Assembly (NCBI GenBank): GCA_947502975.1
Contig: CANNBV010000005.1
Span: 186,001-250,000, forward strand
Length of the DNA: 64,000 nt
Reading direction: 5' to 3'
DNA from: an uncultured Flavobacteriaceae bacterium
GTDB lineage: Bacteria > Bacteroidota > Bacteroidia > Flavobacteriales > Flavobacteriaceae
The notes beneath the pieces were generated by a model. The model was not told where the DNA came from and made no database searches. It saw only the letters and a list, made by a program, of their open reading frames with translations. Below are positions 43,616-52,967 of the stretch, piece after piece; within the stretch, counting starts at the first letter, position 1; the number at the start of each line of letters is the position of its first letter. A program made the position numbers and the translations under genes.

Positions 43616-43660
43616 TAAAGTTCTTTATAATAGTTCAAAACACTATCCTGAACTGTCCTG
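43616..43660 (-). promoter_or_regulatory. Operator and -7 box, PL28 lyase
   Basis: The sense operator CAGGACAGTTCAGGAT (43645-43660) is close to the consensus. The -7-like box GAACTTTA is at 43616-43623. It lies 75 bases from the ATG. Confidence 0.75.
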
Positions 43661-43729
43661 TGCGTAAGACAAACTATCTTATATTTCATACAAAGCATAA
43701 TTATAAAAACCCGTAAGCTGGCAATAAAA

Positions 43730-46198
43730 TTATTTTACAATCAACTTAGAATGAAACACCCTGTTATCTTCCGAAAACGCTTTTACTAAATAAATACCTG
43801 ATTTAAACTTTGTAGTTTTAACTTCTAAAACTTTACGCTTTGGCGAATTTTGAAAAACACGCTTTCCTAGAATATTAAAAATTTCAACATTTTTTATATT
43901 GTTAATATTTTGAAATGCTATGGTAAACCTATCCTCTGCAGGGTTGGGATATATTTTTATTGATGGTGATAAAAACTCATTATCTGTAACACTTAAAGAC
44001 TGACTTGTCGAAATAGCATGCCATACACTTCTCATATCTGTATCGGGCACATCCAAATTATAAACACTACCATCAGAATCATGATATAAAAATCGGCCAT
44101 TGTCTCTAGATTCAAACCTAAAAGTATCTTCAGTTTCATTATAATGTATAGTCCAAATTTTATCGGTATCGCCTGCTGGAGCAGATTTCCCAGTGCTTAC
44201 CACAAGATAAGCACCTACAGAAAAACCACTACCTGTGGCTCGTAATATACCATTGGTTTCGCTATCAATATTGAAATAATCAGTACCACCTACATTGGTT
44301 TTAACAAAATTCCAATGTTTGTTTGTATCCTCTCCACCATCGTTCATTGAAACTGGATTAGCGCTTCCACCTTCATCACCTAAAAACTTACCTGTACCCA
44401 CATTCCGCAATCTATAAACGTCACCTGTTAAATCGCTTTCATCAACCTCGGCAACTTCAATAGTAATTTCTGAAGATGTAATACTCTCGCCACCTGTTTT
44501 GTAGGCTATCGCCTTTATTTTATATGTGCCAATTGCACTAGGTGTCCAATCAAATAAATAAGGTTTTGTTGTGTCCTCGTTTACTAGGGCATCATCTACT
44601 AAAAATTCAACTTTAGTGATTTCACCTGTATCTGCAGTAGCATTTGCAAACAACTGCACATTGCTTCCTTCTTGAAAAGATTGATTATCTGTAGGTGTCA
44701 CTAAATTTACCGCAAAAGGTTTTGGACCTTCAATAACATCTAAATCAATTATTTGTAAATAGGTAGGTTGTGTATCATCACTATCCGAAGCATTATTTTC
44801 TAAAAGATAATAATAGAGCTTCCCTTCAGAGATATGAACCTGCCCTTTTCTAAAACGCCTTCCCGAAGTTTGCTCATAAACTCTTGTAAAAAGATTAGTC
44901 CCTCCCTGTACTCTATCCACAAAAGGTCTCCCCGAAGAATTCAAACCAATCACAAATACATCATCGCCAGAGGTGTACAAAGCTTCTGCTCCGGTAAAAT
45001 CAGTAGAAATTATAAAATCACTAACGCCGTTCGGCTTGTAACTATGTATATACTTGGTTATATTATTTTCATTGTCTTTTACCCTACTTATAATGTGCAC
45101 ATCACCATTATCTGTTACAGTCCAATCAAATCCACTTACTATATGTACTTTATTTTGAGCTGTAGTTTCCACATAGTCACCTGGCTCATAGACTAAAACC
45201 TCTTCTGCTTTGACTAATGGAAGCGTCATAGCTTCTCCTTTGTGGTTTTTCCATTGTGATGCTCCTGTTGGATCATCCGAATACGCATAATACACCCCAT
45301 TTTGATATTGATATTTATCAGACCCATTATTCAATCTACGTTGAAAACCAGCTCTTATTTTTCCGTCCACATATTTTATACTCCCATAAATACTCCAATT
45401 ATGCGTTTCTCCTTTACTACCAGCTCCTAGTGCATTTAAATATTTAAAACGACCCCATTTAGATAACGAGGCATCATACTTTATAAAAACTAGTGCTCCA
45501 TCATGAGAAGTTCCGTCTCTTCCCTTTAAAAATAACTCGTTTTGATCGTTTAGGAAAAATTCTGGGTATGTAAATCGATCATAATGAGAAGCATCTCTAA
45601 CGCCATCCATAGTGCAATGCCTATAATCGTTATCTATTGGATCTTTAACAAATTTATCTAATGCAAAATCTTCATCTGGAAGTTCCGCTGCCCCACTTAA
45701 AGAATATGAATATCTAAAATAATCATTTACAAAAGCTCCAGAATTGGTATATGCGTGCATATCATATACCATGTGTATACTTCCATTAATAGGACTTATT
45801 CCAATGGCTATTGTGTTATGTGTTTCACCTATCCACCATTTTCCTTTAAGACCTGTATGTTGATGAGGAAACTCAATAGTTTTCATAGTCCCCGTTTCGG
45901 TATTGTAACGTGTAAGCATCACGTGCCTATCTAACTTACCACCACGATACCAAGTCATAAAAACATACTGCTTGTAAGTCTTTATACAATCACCGTGAGG
46001 CGACAAGGCCGGACCATAGGCATAGTCATAAGGTTCGGTACCACTTTGTCTTGTACTGCCTTGGTTTTGAACACCATTAAAGTACATGGCTAAATCTGTA
46101 ATATGAATCTCAGATTCTAGAGTCACTTGCGCTTCTATAAAGAGTGAAAGCAACATGAAAGTTGAAAACAAAAAAATCTTCAAAGTAATATGTTTCAT
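43730..46198 (-). CDS. Secreted ulvan lyase candidate, PL24-type beta-propeller with Ig, ricin-like and T9SS domains
   Basis: 822 residues, a paralogue of 184-2661 with the same order: signal peptide (to about 23), BNR_4 propeller (about 24-495), Ig-like domain (about 497-587), ricin-like module (about 595-735) and T9SS domain (about 745-822, YPNPAEDRF). The candidate catalytic quartet is again conserved: His127, His148, Tyr211 and Arg227, with identical spacings of 21 and 16. Its ricin-like module is closer to those of the PL28 ([17 protein letters not shown]) than to that of its own paralogue. Operator 67 bases upstream. Lyase activity is inferred. Confidence 0.8.
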   Translation of the reverse strand: MKHITLKIFLFSTFMLLSLFIEAQVTLESEIHITDLAMYFNGVQNQGSTRQSGTEPYDYAYGPALSPHGDCIKTYKQYVFMTWYRGGKLDRHVMLTRYNTETGTMKTIEFPHQHTGLKGKWWIGETHNTIAIGISPINGSIHMVYDMHAYTNSGAFVNDYFRYSYSLSGAAELPDEDFALDKFVKDPIDNDYRHCTMDGVRDASHYDRFTYPEFFLNDQNELFLKGRDGTSHDGALVFIKYDASLSKWGRFKYLNALGAGSKGETHNWSIYGSIKYVDGKIRAGFQRRLNNGSDKYQYQNGVYYAYSDDPTGASQWKNHKGEAMTLPLVKAEEVLVYEPGDYVETTAQNKVHIVSGFDWTVTDNGDVHIISRVKDNENNITKYIHSYKPNGVSDFIISTDFTGAEALYTSGDDVFVIGLNSSGRPFVDRVQGGTNLFTRVYEQTSGRRFRKGQVHISEGKLYYYLLENNASDSDDTQPTYLQIIDLDVIEGPKPFAVNLVTPTDNQSFQEGSNVQLFANATADTGEITKVEFLVDDALVNEDTTKPYLFDWTPSAIGTYKIKAIAYKTGGESITSSEITIEVAEVDESDLTGDVYRLRNVGTGKFLGDEGGSANPVSMNDGGEDTNKHWNFVKTNVGGTDYFNIDSETNGILRATGSGFSVGAYLVVSTGKSAPAGDTDKIWTIHYNETEDTFRFESRDNGRFLYHDSDGSVYNLDVPDTDMRSVWHAISTSQSLSVTDNEFLSPSIKIYPNPAEDRFTIAFQNINNIKNVEIFNILGKRVFQNSPKRKVLEVKTTKFKSGIYLVKAFSEDNRVFHSKLIVK

Positions 46199-46235
46199 AG
46201 TTGTTTTAATTAGTCTTAGGAAACCTTAATTTGTA

Positions 46236-46280
46236 TAAAAATCACTAAAACCTATTAAAACTCTATCCTGAACTATCCTG
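46236..46280 (-). promoter_or_regulatory. Operator and -7 box, second PL24
   Basis: The sense operator CAGGATAGTTCAGGAT (46265-46280) has two perfect CAGGAT half-sites. The box GATTTTTA is at 46236-46243. It lies 67 bases from the ATG. Confidence 0.8.
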
Positions 46281-46372
46281 ATGTATTGGGAGATAGACTA
46301 GTTAATTCGATAAAATGCTTAATTAAAAGACGAATAAACTATCTGAAGAAAATTAATTAAGCTGTTTTTGTA

Positions 46373-49300
46373 TTAATTTATAATTTTTAATACCACAGGA
46401 CCTATCAAACCCGAAGGTTCCAAATCAGTTTCGCCGTTTTTGGGCGGATTGGTAGTCCATGTTTTCTTTTTATCTTTTGGGCGCATATTATCAAAAATAA
46501 GCTGGTTTCTCCAAGTATTTGTTACTTTAATTTCGATACTATTTTTTCCCGTTTGAACTACATCAGAAATATCAAAAATAAAAGGAGGCGCCCACTTCAT
46601 CCCAACTTTTTTACCATTGCAAAACACCTCAGCAATATTAGCGACCTCTCCTAAATCTAAAATCACACATTCGCTAACAGTTTCAATAGGAATAGATTTT
46701 GAATAAGTTACTGTACCAGAATAATGTTGTATGGCTTCATTCTGCATTTTTGTTAAGGGTTTTAATTCTGATATTTCGATAGTCTTTGGCGTATCCCAAC
46801 CTTTATTAAAAAACAATTGCCAATTATTTTGAAGTGATATTTCCTCAACCGAAACTTCTTTTTTGATTTCTTTTCCATTTTTATGAAACACAAACTCACC
46901 AGACTCTAAAGCCATAAAATCATCATTTTTCCATGATAATTTTGGAACAGCTTCGCCCTCAAAAATTTTGGACCACCCTGTTTCAGTATTTAACACAACC
47001 GCTCCATCATGAGTTACTATAGAAGCTAAAGGCTTTTTATCACTTTTGGAAAACACTACAATAGCACTTCCGTATGATGCTAAGGATAATGCAACGTTTG
47101 TTCTATCTTCGGAAGTTTTCCAGATTTTTGCGTCTTTCTGTTCTCCTGTAAAAGCATCCCAAATTTGGGGCGCAACATTATTTACCCTAAAACTTAGGGC
47201 TAAATTTACAGGTTCGTCTTCTTTTGATGCTACAAAATAAATATGTGCATCTTCTATTTCGCGATGTATCCAATTAATGTCTACATCCTGAGGGACGATA
47301 ACATCTGGTGCGATACGTTCTTCATTCAAAACCTCATCCAAAGTTTTACCCCAATATACTTTTCCTTTACCGACTTGTTTTACCCCACCTTTAGAGCTTC
47401 CCCATAATTTATCTGAAATGGATTTAAGTGTTTTTAAATCATTCTCATCATCCATCAAACTTGGAGAATCTATGGGTTTATTGCCTAAAACTACTGCTCC
47501 ATCTTCCACCAATGCTTCTAATTTTTTTAAGGTAGAAAGCAGCATTTTTTCGGAATCTCTGAGCATAATCACCCGATAATCGCCTGCATCTTCAACATGA
47601 ATCTTATCATTTTTCATACTTAATTTATCATGTAAAATTTCGGCATTCAAATAATCAAAACGGTAACCTTTTGGAAATTCATCTAAATCAAATGGTGGGC
47701 GATCAAAATGGTCGCCATAATACCAAAGTACATCGGCTACATATTCCCCTTGTTGTAACACAGTTTGGTTTCTAGTCAAATAATCCGTCCAATCTTTCAT
47801 ATACGGCCACCAAGTTTGTTGTCTTACCAAAGGAAATCCAATATGCCCGCCAAAACTAGAACCGGGATACACATCGGTTTGTGGTGTATGAGAAAAGGTA
47901 TGAAACACCAAATGGTTTACACCTTTAGCAAAATTATAATCGATTAAATATTTAACCGAAAACGGATGTTCATTCCATTGTACACCAATTTGTGTACATG
48001 CCTCTGCCGCTAAAACAGGTTTATTATATAAATGTGTTGCCGACGCAGCCGAATAAATGGGCTTTGCATATTCGTTTTGATTTGACGGTGCTTTAGGGTA
48101 CCAAAACTCAGTCATGGGGATATCACTAACACCATAATAACGCATAGGGTCTATGGGTAACACCTCACCTCCAGCACCCTCGGTGTATACTTCGGCGCCC
48201 ATATCATGTGCTACGATTGCAAAATGGGTAAAGAAGTTATCTATAAAAACTTCATCCATAGTGTGCCTTAAATCTCTTAGGAATTTTGTGGTTATCTCAG
48301 ACGTTTCAACAATATATCCCATTGTTGCCAGTAAATACGATTTCATACTATAACCTCTTCGGGTCTCAAATTCAGAAAACATATCTTCAGAATTTATAGT
48401 CCATGTTGGCACATGGCTTTCCCAACTATCTATCAATAACCCGTGTAATTTACCATCACTAATTGGGCCACCATCCTTTATCAAATCACCAATCATACCA
48501 TTACGCAAATGGTTTTCTATGGCTATTTTATCAAGTTTACTCGATTCCCAACCTGTAGCTTCTGGAACTGCTGGTTTGTTCGTTAATCGCATATTGATAT
48601 GACCAAAACGAACTACAGTCCAATGTCCTTCAGGTGTTTCCCAAGTCAATCTTCCATCACTAGACATTTTATCTGTGAGATTAATAATTGAGTTTGACTT
48701 GATAATCGTATTTTCAGCATAGTTGTATTCCACATCTTTTTCAAGACGCCTCAATACTTTTGCAGCTTTTGCTTCATGGTTATGAAATTTTGGCTTTGAG
48801 CTTAATCTGATAAACTCAGGAACGATACTATGACTGCCTTGAAAAGTAAATACAAACGTACTTGATGTTGTTTCTGGAATAGCCAACGTTAAGTGTTTTC
48901 GTCGATCATTCCAATTTGAATCAGGTAAATTTAAAGTTGTAATTTCTGTTAGTTTATTATCAATAAATGCTTCTACTTTGATAGCTACATCTATCTTTGG
49001 GTACTGGGCACTCATGATAATATGACGCAGTTGTGGAAAAATAATGGAGCGTAATGTTACAGGTGTTTCAAATTTAACTTTTACCCAAGTATCAGTTTCG
49101 TTTACTCTCGAAATACCCTGTTTTCTATATGCATTTAAAGGTTTATCTAGTTGAGTAGCTCTTCGGGTTACTATTAGTTTTGAATTAGGATTGAAAATAT
49201 CCTTCCAAGGCACAACTGTATTATTTGTTTCAATTTTTGAAGGATTGAAAGATTCTAAATCATCGCCTTCTGGTGTTGGAAAAGCTAATACTTGTATATC

Positions 49301-49831
49301 TTTATAATCATAATCTGGAGTAGTATATAATGCATCTAATTCTAATATTTCATTATACATTTCACCTCCTGAAATTCTATAAATCGACTCTACAACTTCT
49401 CGTTGCGCTTCTTCCGCTGGCACCCAAGGGCCACCAGTCATCGACCAACCAGGACAGTTTTGCATGGTGAATTTCAAGCCTAAGCGTTTACATTCATCAG
49501 CAGCATGACGAATCATATCCTCCCATTCTGGGGATAGAATTTCAATAGGTTTTACATTTGGATAAGGCCTTCCCGCTTTATTAAATAAATGAATTCCTTG
49601 TAGACCTGCTTCTTTTATGGCTTCTAAATCTAGCGTTAAACCCTCTTTTGAAATGTTATTCCCATTTAAATGAAACCAAGTTTCTGGACGGTATTTATTA
49701 GAGGGATTTTTAAACTCCTTCTTCAGTTCTTCGAAGGCAGACTTTTTAATAGTATTGGTTGAGTTTTTATTTTCTGATGTACAACCATAAGCTAAAAATA
49801 ATACTGAAAACAGAAAAATGACATACTTCAT
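46373..49831 (-). CDS. GH106-type alpha-L-rhamnosidase lipoprotein
   Basis: 1152 residues with a lipoprotein signal (Cys17, LAYGCTSE). Family features of GH106: RPETWFHLNGNNISKEG and LDLEAIKEAGLQGIHLF at the start of the barrel, the NCPGWSMTGGPWV segment, and a galactose-binding-like C-terminal beta-sandwich (ILDLGEVANIAEVFCNGKKVG). GH106 enzymes release terminal L-rhamnose by inversion. Together with two GH78 domains this gives three rhamnosidase domains, presumably for different linkages or substituents. Monocistronic, operator 54 bases upstream. Confidence 0.85.
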   Translation of the reverse strand: MKYVIFLFSVLFLAYGCTSENKNSTNTIKKSAFEELKKEFKNPSNKYRPETWFHLNGNNISKEGLTLDLEAIKEAGLQGIHLFNKAGRPYPNVKPIEILSPEWEDMIRHAADECKRLGLKFTMQNCPGWSMTGGPWVPAEEAQREVVESIYRISGGEMYNEILELDALYTTPDYDYKDIQVLAFPTPEGDDLESFNPSKIETNNTVVPWKDIFNPNSKLIVTRRATQLDKPLNAYRKQGISRVNETDTWVKVKFETPVTLRSIIFPQLRHIIMSAQYPKIDVAIKVEAFIDNKLTEITTLNLPDSNWNDRRKHLTLAIPETTSSTFVFTFQGSHSIVPEFIRLSSKPKFHNHEAKAAKVLRRLEKDVEYNYAENTIIKSNSIINLTDKMSSDGRLTWETPEGHWTVVRFGHINMRLTNKPAVPEATGWESSKLDKIAIENHLRNGMIGDLIKDGGPISDGKLHGLLIDSWESHVPTWTINSEDMFSEFETRRGYSMKSYLLATMGYIVETSEITTKFLRDLRHTMDEVFIDNFFTHFAIVAHDMGAEVYTEGAGGEVLPIDPMRYYGVSDIPMTEFWYPKAPSNQNEYAKPIYSAASATHLYNKPVLAAEACTQIGVQWNEHPFSVKYLIDYNFAKGVNHLVFHTFSHTPQTDVYPGSSFGGHIGFPLVRQQTWWPYMKDWTDYLTRNQTVLQQGEYVADVLWYYGDHFDRPPFDLDEFPKGYRFDYLNAEILHDKLSMKNDKIHVEDAGDYRVIMLRDSEKMLLSTLKKLEALVEDGAVVLGNKPIDSPSLMDDENDLKTLKSISDKLWGSSKGGVKQVGKGKVYWGKTLDEVLNEERIAPDVIVPQDVDINWIHREIEDAHIYFVASKEDEPVNLALSFRVNNVAPQIWDAFTGEQKDAKIWKTSEDRTNVALSLASYGSAIVVFSKSDKKPLASIVTHDGAVVLNTETGWSKIFEGEAVPKLSWKNDDFMALESGEFVFHKNGKEIKKEVSVEEISLQNNWQLFFNKGWDTPKTIEISELKPLTKMQNEAIQHYSGTVTYSKSIPIETVSECVILDLGEVANIAEVFCNGKKVGMKWAPPFIFDISDVVQTGKNSIEIKVTNTWRNQLIFDNMRPKDKKKTWTTNPPKNGETDLEPSGLIGPVVLKIIN

Positions 49832-49855
49832 AAGAACAAACCATGATTACCCATT

Positions 49856-49900
49856 GTAAAAAAATGATATTATTGAAATAAAGTATCCTGTTGCATCATG
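49856..49900 (-). promoter_or_regulatory. Operator, GH106
   Basis: The sense operator is CATGATGCAACAGGAT (49885-49900). The -7 position (49856-49863) is only a T-run ending in A, the weakest -7 match of the set. It lies 54 bases from the ATG. Confidence 0.6.
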
Positions 49901-49918
49901 CATAAAGCAAGAATTAAG

Positions 49919-51682
49919 TTATTCAGATACCACAATTGGATATACAGCAATATCACTAGCTTTAAACCCAATGCGATGCGCTTTTACTTGTAGTTCTGCG
50001 CCTTCAGGTAATACTAATGGATTTTGATACACTTCCCAAGACGGCTGTGATTTTTCTCTAGCTTTTAAAATTTTATACCCAATGGAAGCACCTTCAGTTT
50101 TGCAGGTTATTGAAATTTCCCCATTATCATTATCAATAACCGGTGCAGATGTTGCTGGTTGTTTGTTTTTACCATTCCACAGTTTCTTAATCAATTCCCC
50201 TTCGGGTAAATCAGGATTATCTCCAATAACTTTAAGCCATTGATCCATTTCGTCTCTAAGCTCATCAATTTTGTCTTTATACGCAGGGTTATCTGCAATA
50301 TTATTCAATTCGTATGGATCAATCAAGCAGTCGAATAATTCTTCTTTTGGCTTGCTCTCTCTAAACCATTGTTTTTGAAATTCATTCAATTGACCTTCGT
50401 CACGCAATCGTAACAATTCCTGCATTGTTGGGATGCGCTCTCTATAAGTAATTGGCAAATAGTAGCCTTGTTCTGGTCTGTAATTCCTAATGTATTTGAA
50501 TTGCTTATCGCGTACAGCTCTAATGACATCTGTTTCAGCATCAAAACGATCAGCCGCCGCATGAATATAATCACGCTCTTCAGCTTTATGCTTTCCTAAA
50601 AAGGCTTGACCTTGCATATATGGTTTTGGAGTTTCTCCTATTAATGACATTAAGGTTGGTGCAAAGTCTACAAAACTTATTAATTGATTATCTTTTGTAC
50701 CTGCTTGAAATTTTTTAGGAAAACGAATAATCATGGGCGTATTTAAACCTGAATCGTAAATTAATCTTTTTTCTCTTGGTAATGGTCCCCCGTGGTCTCC
50801 GTAGAAAAAAACTATGGTATTTTCAAGCAAACCATCTTCTTCTAATTGCTGTAATACGGCACCTACCTGCCTATCCATTTCAGCGATATTATTATAGAGT
50901 TTCCATATATCGCGTTGTACAACTTTATTATCTGGCAAATATGGTGGAATGTTGAATTTTGTGTCTTTTGGAAGATGAATTGGAGTATCCTCTTCAGCCA
51001 TGCGATTATTAGCATGATGCCCTCCAAAGTTTTTCCATTTATAATCTTTATTCCCTGAATGATAATGCCTAGTTTCAATTTCTCTAAAGCCATAAGGTTC
51101 AAACAAGCCTGATTCGTGCGTAACGGTAAAATTAAACACTGAAAAAAATGGCTGATTATCCTTTCTATTCCGCCAATGTGCATACGGACTACTCTCATCC
51201 CAAGCAGTAACTGGTGCTTTGAATTGATAATCAGTTTTGTCATTGTTGGTACAATAATAACCTGCACTTCGTAGCCACTCGCTTATCATCTTCACTTCGG
51301 ATGGTGGCACTGCTTCGTAAGCTGGCAAACCTCGTTCTTTTGTATATGAATTGGTTCGCATATGGTTTGCGCCAATACTTGACGGATACATCCCTGTAGC
51401 AATTGCCGCCCTGCTTGGTGCACAAACGCCCGAGGTTGAATATAGGTTTGGGTAAATAACACCTTCTTTTGCTAGCATACTTAAATTTGGTGTTGCGACC
51501 GTAGAGTCCCCAAATGGTGGAATATAGGCTCCCATATCTTCGGTTACAAGCCAAAGTATATTAGGACGTTCGGGCAACTTTAAATGCGTAACATTATTTG
51601 ATGGGCTTGCTTGATTATCCTTTTTTGTTTGGCAGCTTACAACACATAAACTCAACACCAATAAGACTCTAAATATTCTCAT
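49919..51682 (-). CDS. S1-family sulfatase lipoprotein with C-terminal beta-sandwich
   Basis: The start at 51682 (MRIFRVLLVLSLCVVSCQ) gives a clean lipoprotein signal; an ATG 10 codons upstream (51712) adds a non-signal extension. The 587-residue protein has the formylglycine motif C-A-P-S-R (Cys87 from this start, in TSGVCAPSRAA), LVTEDMG metal-binding residues and a YGDHGG motif. It looks closest to the S1_8-like sulfatases I remember, but the subfamily is not certain. The last about 75 residues (PVIDNDNGEISITCKTEG onward) form a separate sandwich like the C-terminal domain of hexosaminidases. It is probably the distal gene of the operon starting at 58807. Confidence 0.9.
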   Translation of the reverse strand: MRIFRVLLVLSLCVVSCQTKKDNQASPSNNVTHLKLPERPNILWLVTEDMGAYIPPFGDSTVATPNLSMLAKEGVIYPNLYSTSGVCAPSRAAIATGMYPSSIGANHMRTNSYTKERGLPAYEAVPPSEVKMISEWLRSAGYYCTNNDKTDYQFKAPVTAWDESSPYAHWRNRKDNQPFFSVFNFTVTHESGLFEPYGFREIETRHYHSGNKDYKWKNFGGHHANNRMAEEDTPIHLPKDTKFNIPPYLPDNKVVQRDIWKLYNNIAEMDRQVGAVLQQLEEDGLLENTIVFFYGDHGGPLPREKRLIYDSGLNTPMIIRFPKKFQAGTKDNQLISFVDFAPTLMSLIGETPKPYMQGQAFLGKHKAEERDYIHAAADRFDAETDVIRAVRDKQFKYIRNYRPEQGYYLPITYRERIPTMQELLRLRDEGQLNEFQKQWFRESKPKEELFDCLIDPYELNNIADNPAYKDKIDELRDEMDQWLKVIGDNPDLPEGELIKKLWNGKNKQPATSAPVIDNDNGEISITCKTEGASIGYKILKAREKSQPSWEVYQNPLVLPEGAELQVKAHRIGFKASDIAVYPIVVSE

Positions 51683-51768
51683 TTGAATGGTTTTTAAAAG
51701 CACAAATGCCATGTCATTCTATTTATATAACTAAATCAACATAAAATAACTCTGATGCTAATCTAAAG

Positions 51769-51816
51769 GTTAGGGATTGCAGTGGAAAATAGCCCGACCC
51801 CTTGCGGGTAACGCCC
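51769..51816 (-). repeat. GGGCGTT-type 3'-end repeat, copy C
   Basis: On the minus strand it begins GGGCGTTACCCGCAAGGGGT, continues CGGGCTATTTTCCACTGCAA and ends CCCTAACC. It starts 20 bases after the GH105 stop, in the same orientation as copies A and B, and separates GH105 from the sulfatase gene. Confidence 0.65.
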
Positions 51817-51836
51817 AAAATATTTTTTTATACCAA

Positions 51837-52964
51837 TTAATCTAACTTCAAAATTTCACTACCAGCCATTAAAAAAGCACCTGTACCAAAATTTTGCCAT
51901 GAATCGGCTGAAGCAGGTTCAGGAAAAGCACCAATGTTTTGTACCCAACCTACACGGCCATCTTCATGCTGACAAGCTGTCAAAGCATTCCATGCTTTTT
52001 TAACTGCATCTGTATGTGTTTTATCAACTAAGCCATTATTAATACCCCAAGCCAAAGCAAAGGTATGGAATCCACTACCGCTCACTTCACCATGGTTGTA
52101 TGATTCTGGACAAAGTAGACTGGTACGCCATAGGCCATCTTCTGGCTGAATGTCCAATAGTTTTTTTGCCATTTCTTTATATAAATTCTCGTAAAAAGGC
52201 CTATGCTGATACTCCTCTGACATATCATCCAAAATCAATGCTAACCCAGCAAACACCCAGCCGTTGCCTCTTGACCAAAATACTTTTTTCCCATTTGGTT
52301 CTTTACTGTCCTTATCATTTCCTTGCCAAACAAAGCGCATATCCCTGGCAAATAACTGCTCTTCGTCATCATATAATTGGTTATATGTCTGCATATAAAA
52401 TTTATGCATCTCATCCAAATATTTAGGTTGATTGGTGTGTTTGGCATACAGGTTAAGTACCGGAGGTGCCATAAATAATGCATCACACCACCACCATAAA
52501 ATGGTTCGGCCGTATTTACTTTTATCCGTTCCCGCTTTCCAGTTATCCTCTTCGTATAAATGCGCATCTAAAAATTTTTTGGTAGGTTCTAAATCAACAA
52601 AATTCTTTCTCCCATCGGTCATATCAATATATAAATAGCTGTATGAAATAGCCACATCATCAGCATGGTGCAAACGATTAAAGGTATTCCAATTATTCCA
52701 ATAGCCTTGATTTTTTAAGGCCGCCATATACATCATGTCTTTTGTTGCTTTATGAGCTCTCACAACACCAGTATAGTAGGCACCGTTGGTCCAATCAGTT
52801 GGGGCAATTGCAATTATCGGATGTGCTTCCTGCCATTCCAAAGCTTTAATCATGGATGCCTTAATAGCGGATTTATCCAGTGTTTTGGGTGCGGTTGTTT
52901 TTTGTGCCACTGAACAGTTGAGAAGAAAGACAACCGCTAAAAACGTGATTATTGATTTATTCAT
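51837..52964 (-). CDS. GH105 unsaturated uronyl hydrolase
   Basis: 375 residues, an alpha/alpha-barrel of normal GH105 length, with a signal peptide (to about 20, NCSVAQ). It removes the 4,5-unsaturated uronic acid left at the non-reducing end by ulvan lyases, via hydration of the double bond. The catalytic Asp is likely Asp161 in WWWCDALFM, a second Asp lies in HHADDVA (102-103), and the FWSRGNGW segment is the family signature. Three bases after the GH3 stop, so translationally coupled within the operon. Confidence 0.93.
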   Translation of the reverse strand: MNKSIITFLAVVFLLNCSVAQKTTAPKTLDKSAIKASMIKALEWQEAHPIIAIAPTDWTNGAYYTGVVRAHKATKDMMYMAALKNQGYWNNWNTFNRLHHADDVAISYSYLYIDMTDGRKNFVDLEPTKKFLDAHLYEEDNWKAGTDKSKYGRTILWWWCDALFMAPPVLNLYAKHTNQPKYLDEMHKFYMQTYNQLYDDEEQLFARDMRFVWQGNDKDSKEPNGKKVFWSRGNGWVFAGLALILDDMSEEYQHRPFYENLYKEMAKKLLDIQPEDGLWRTSLLCPESYNHGEVSGSGFHTFALAWGINNGLVDKTHTDAVKKAWNALTACQHEDGRVGWVQNIGAFPEPASADSWQNFGTGAFLMAGSEILKLD

Positions 52965-52967
52965 TGT

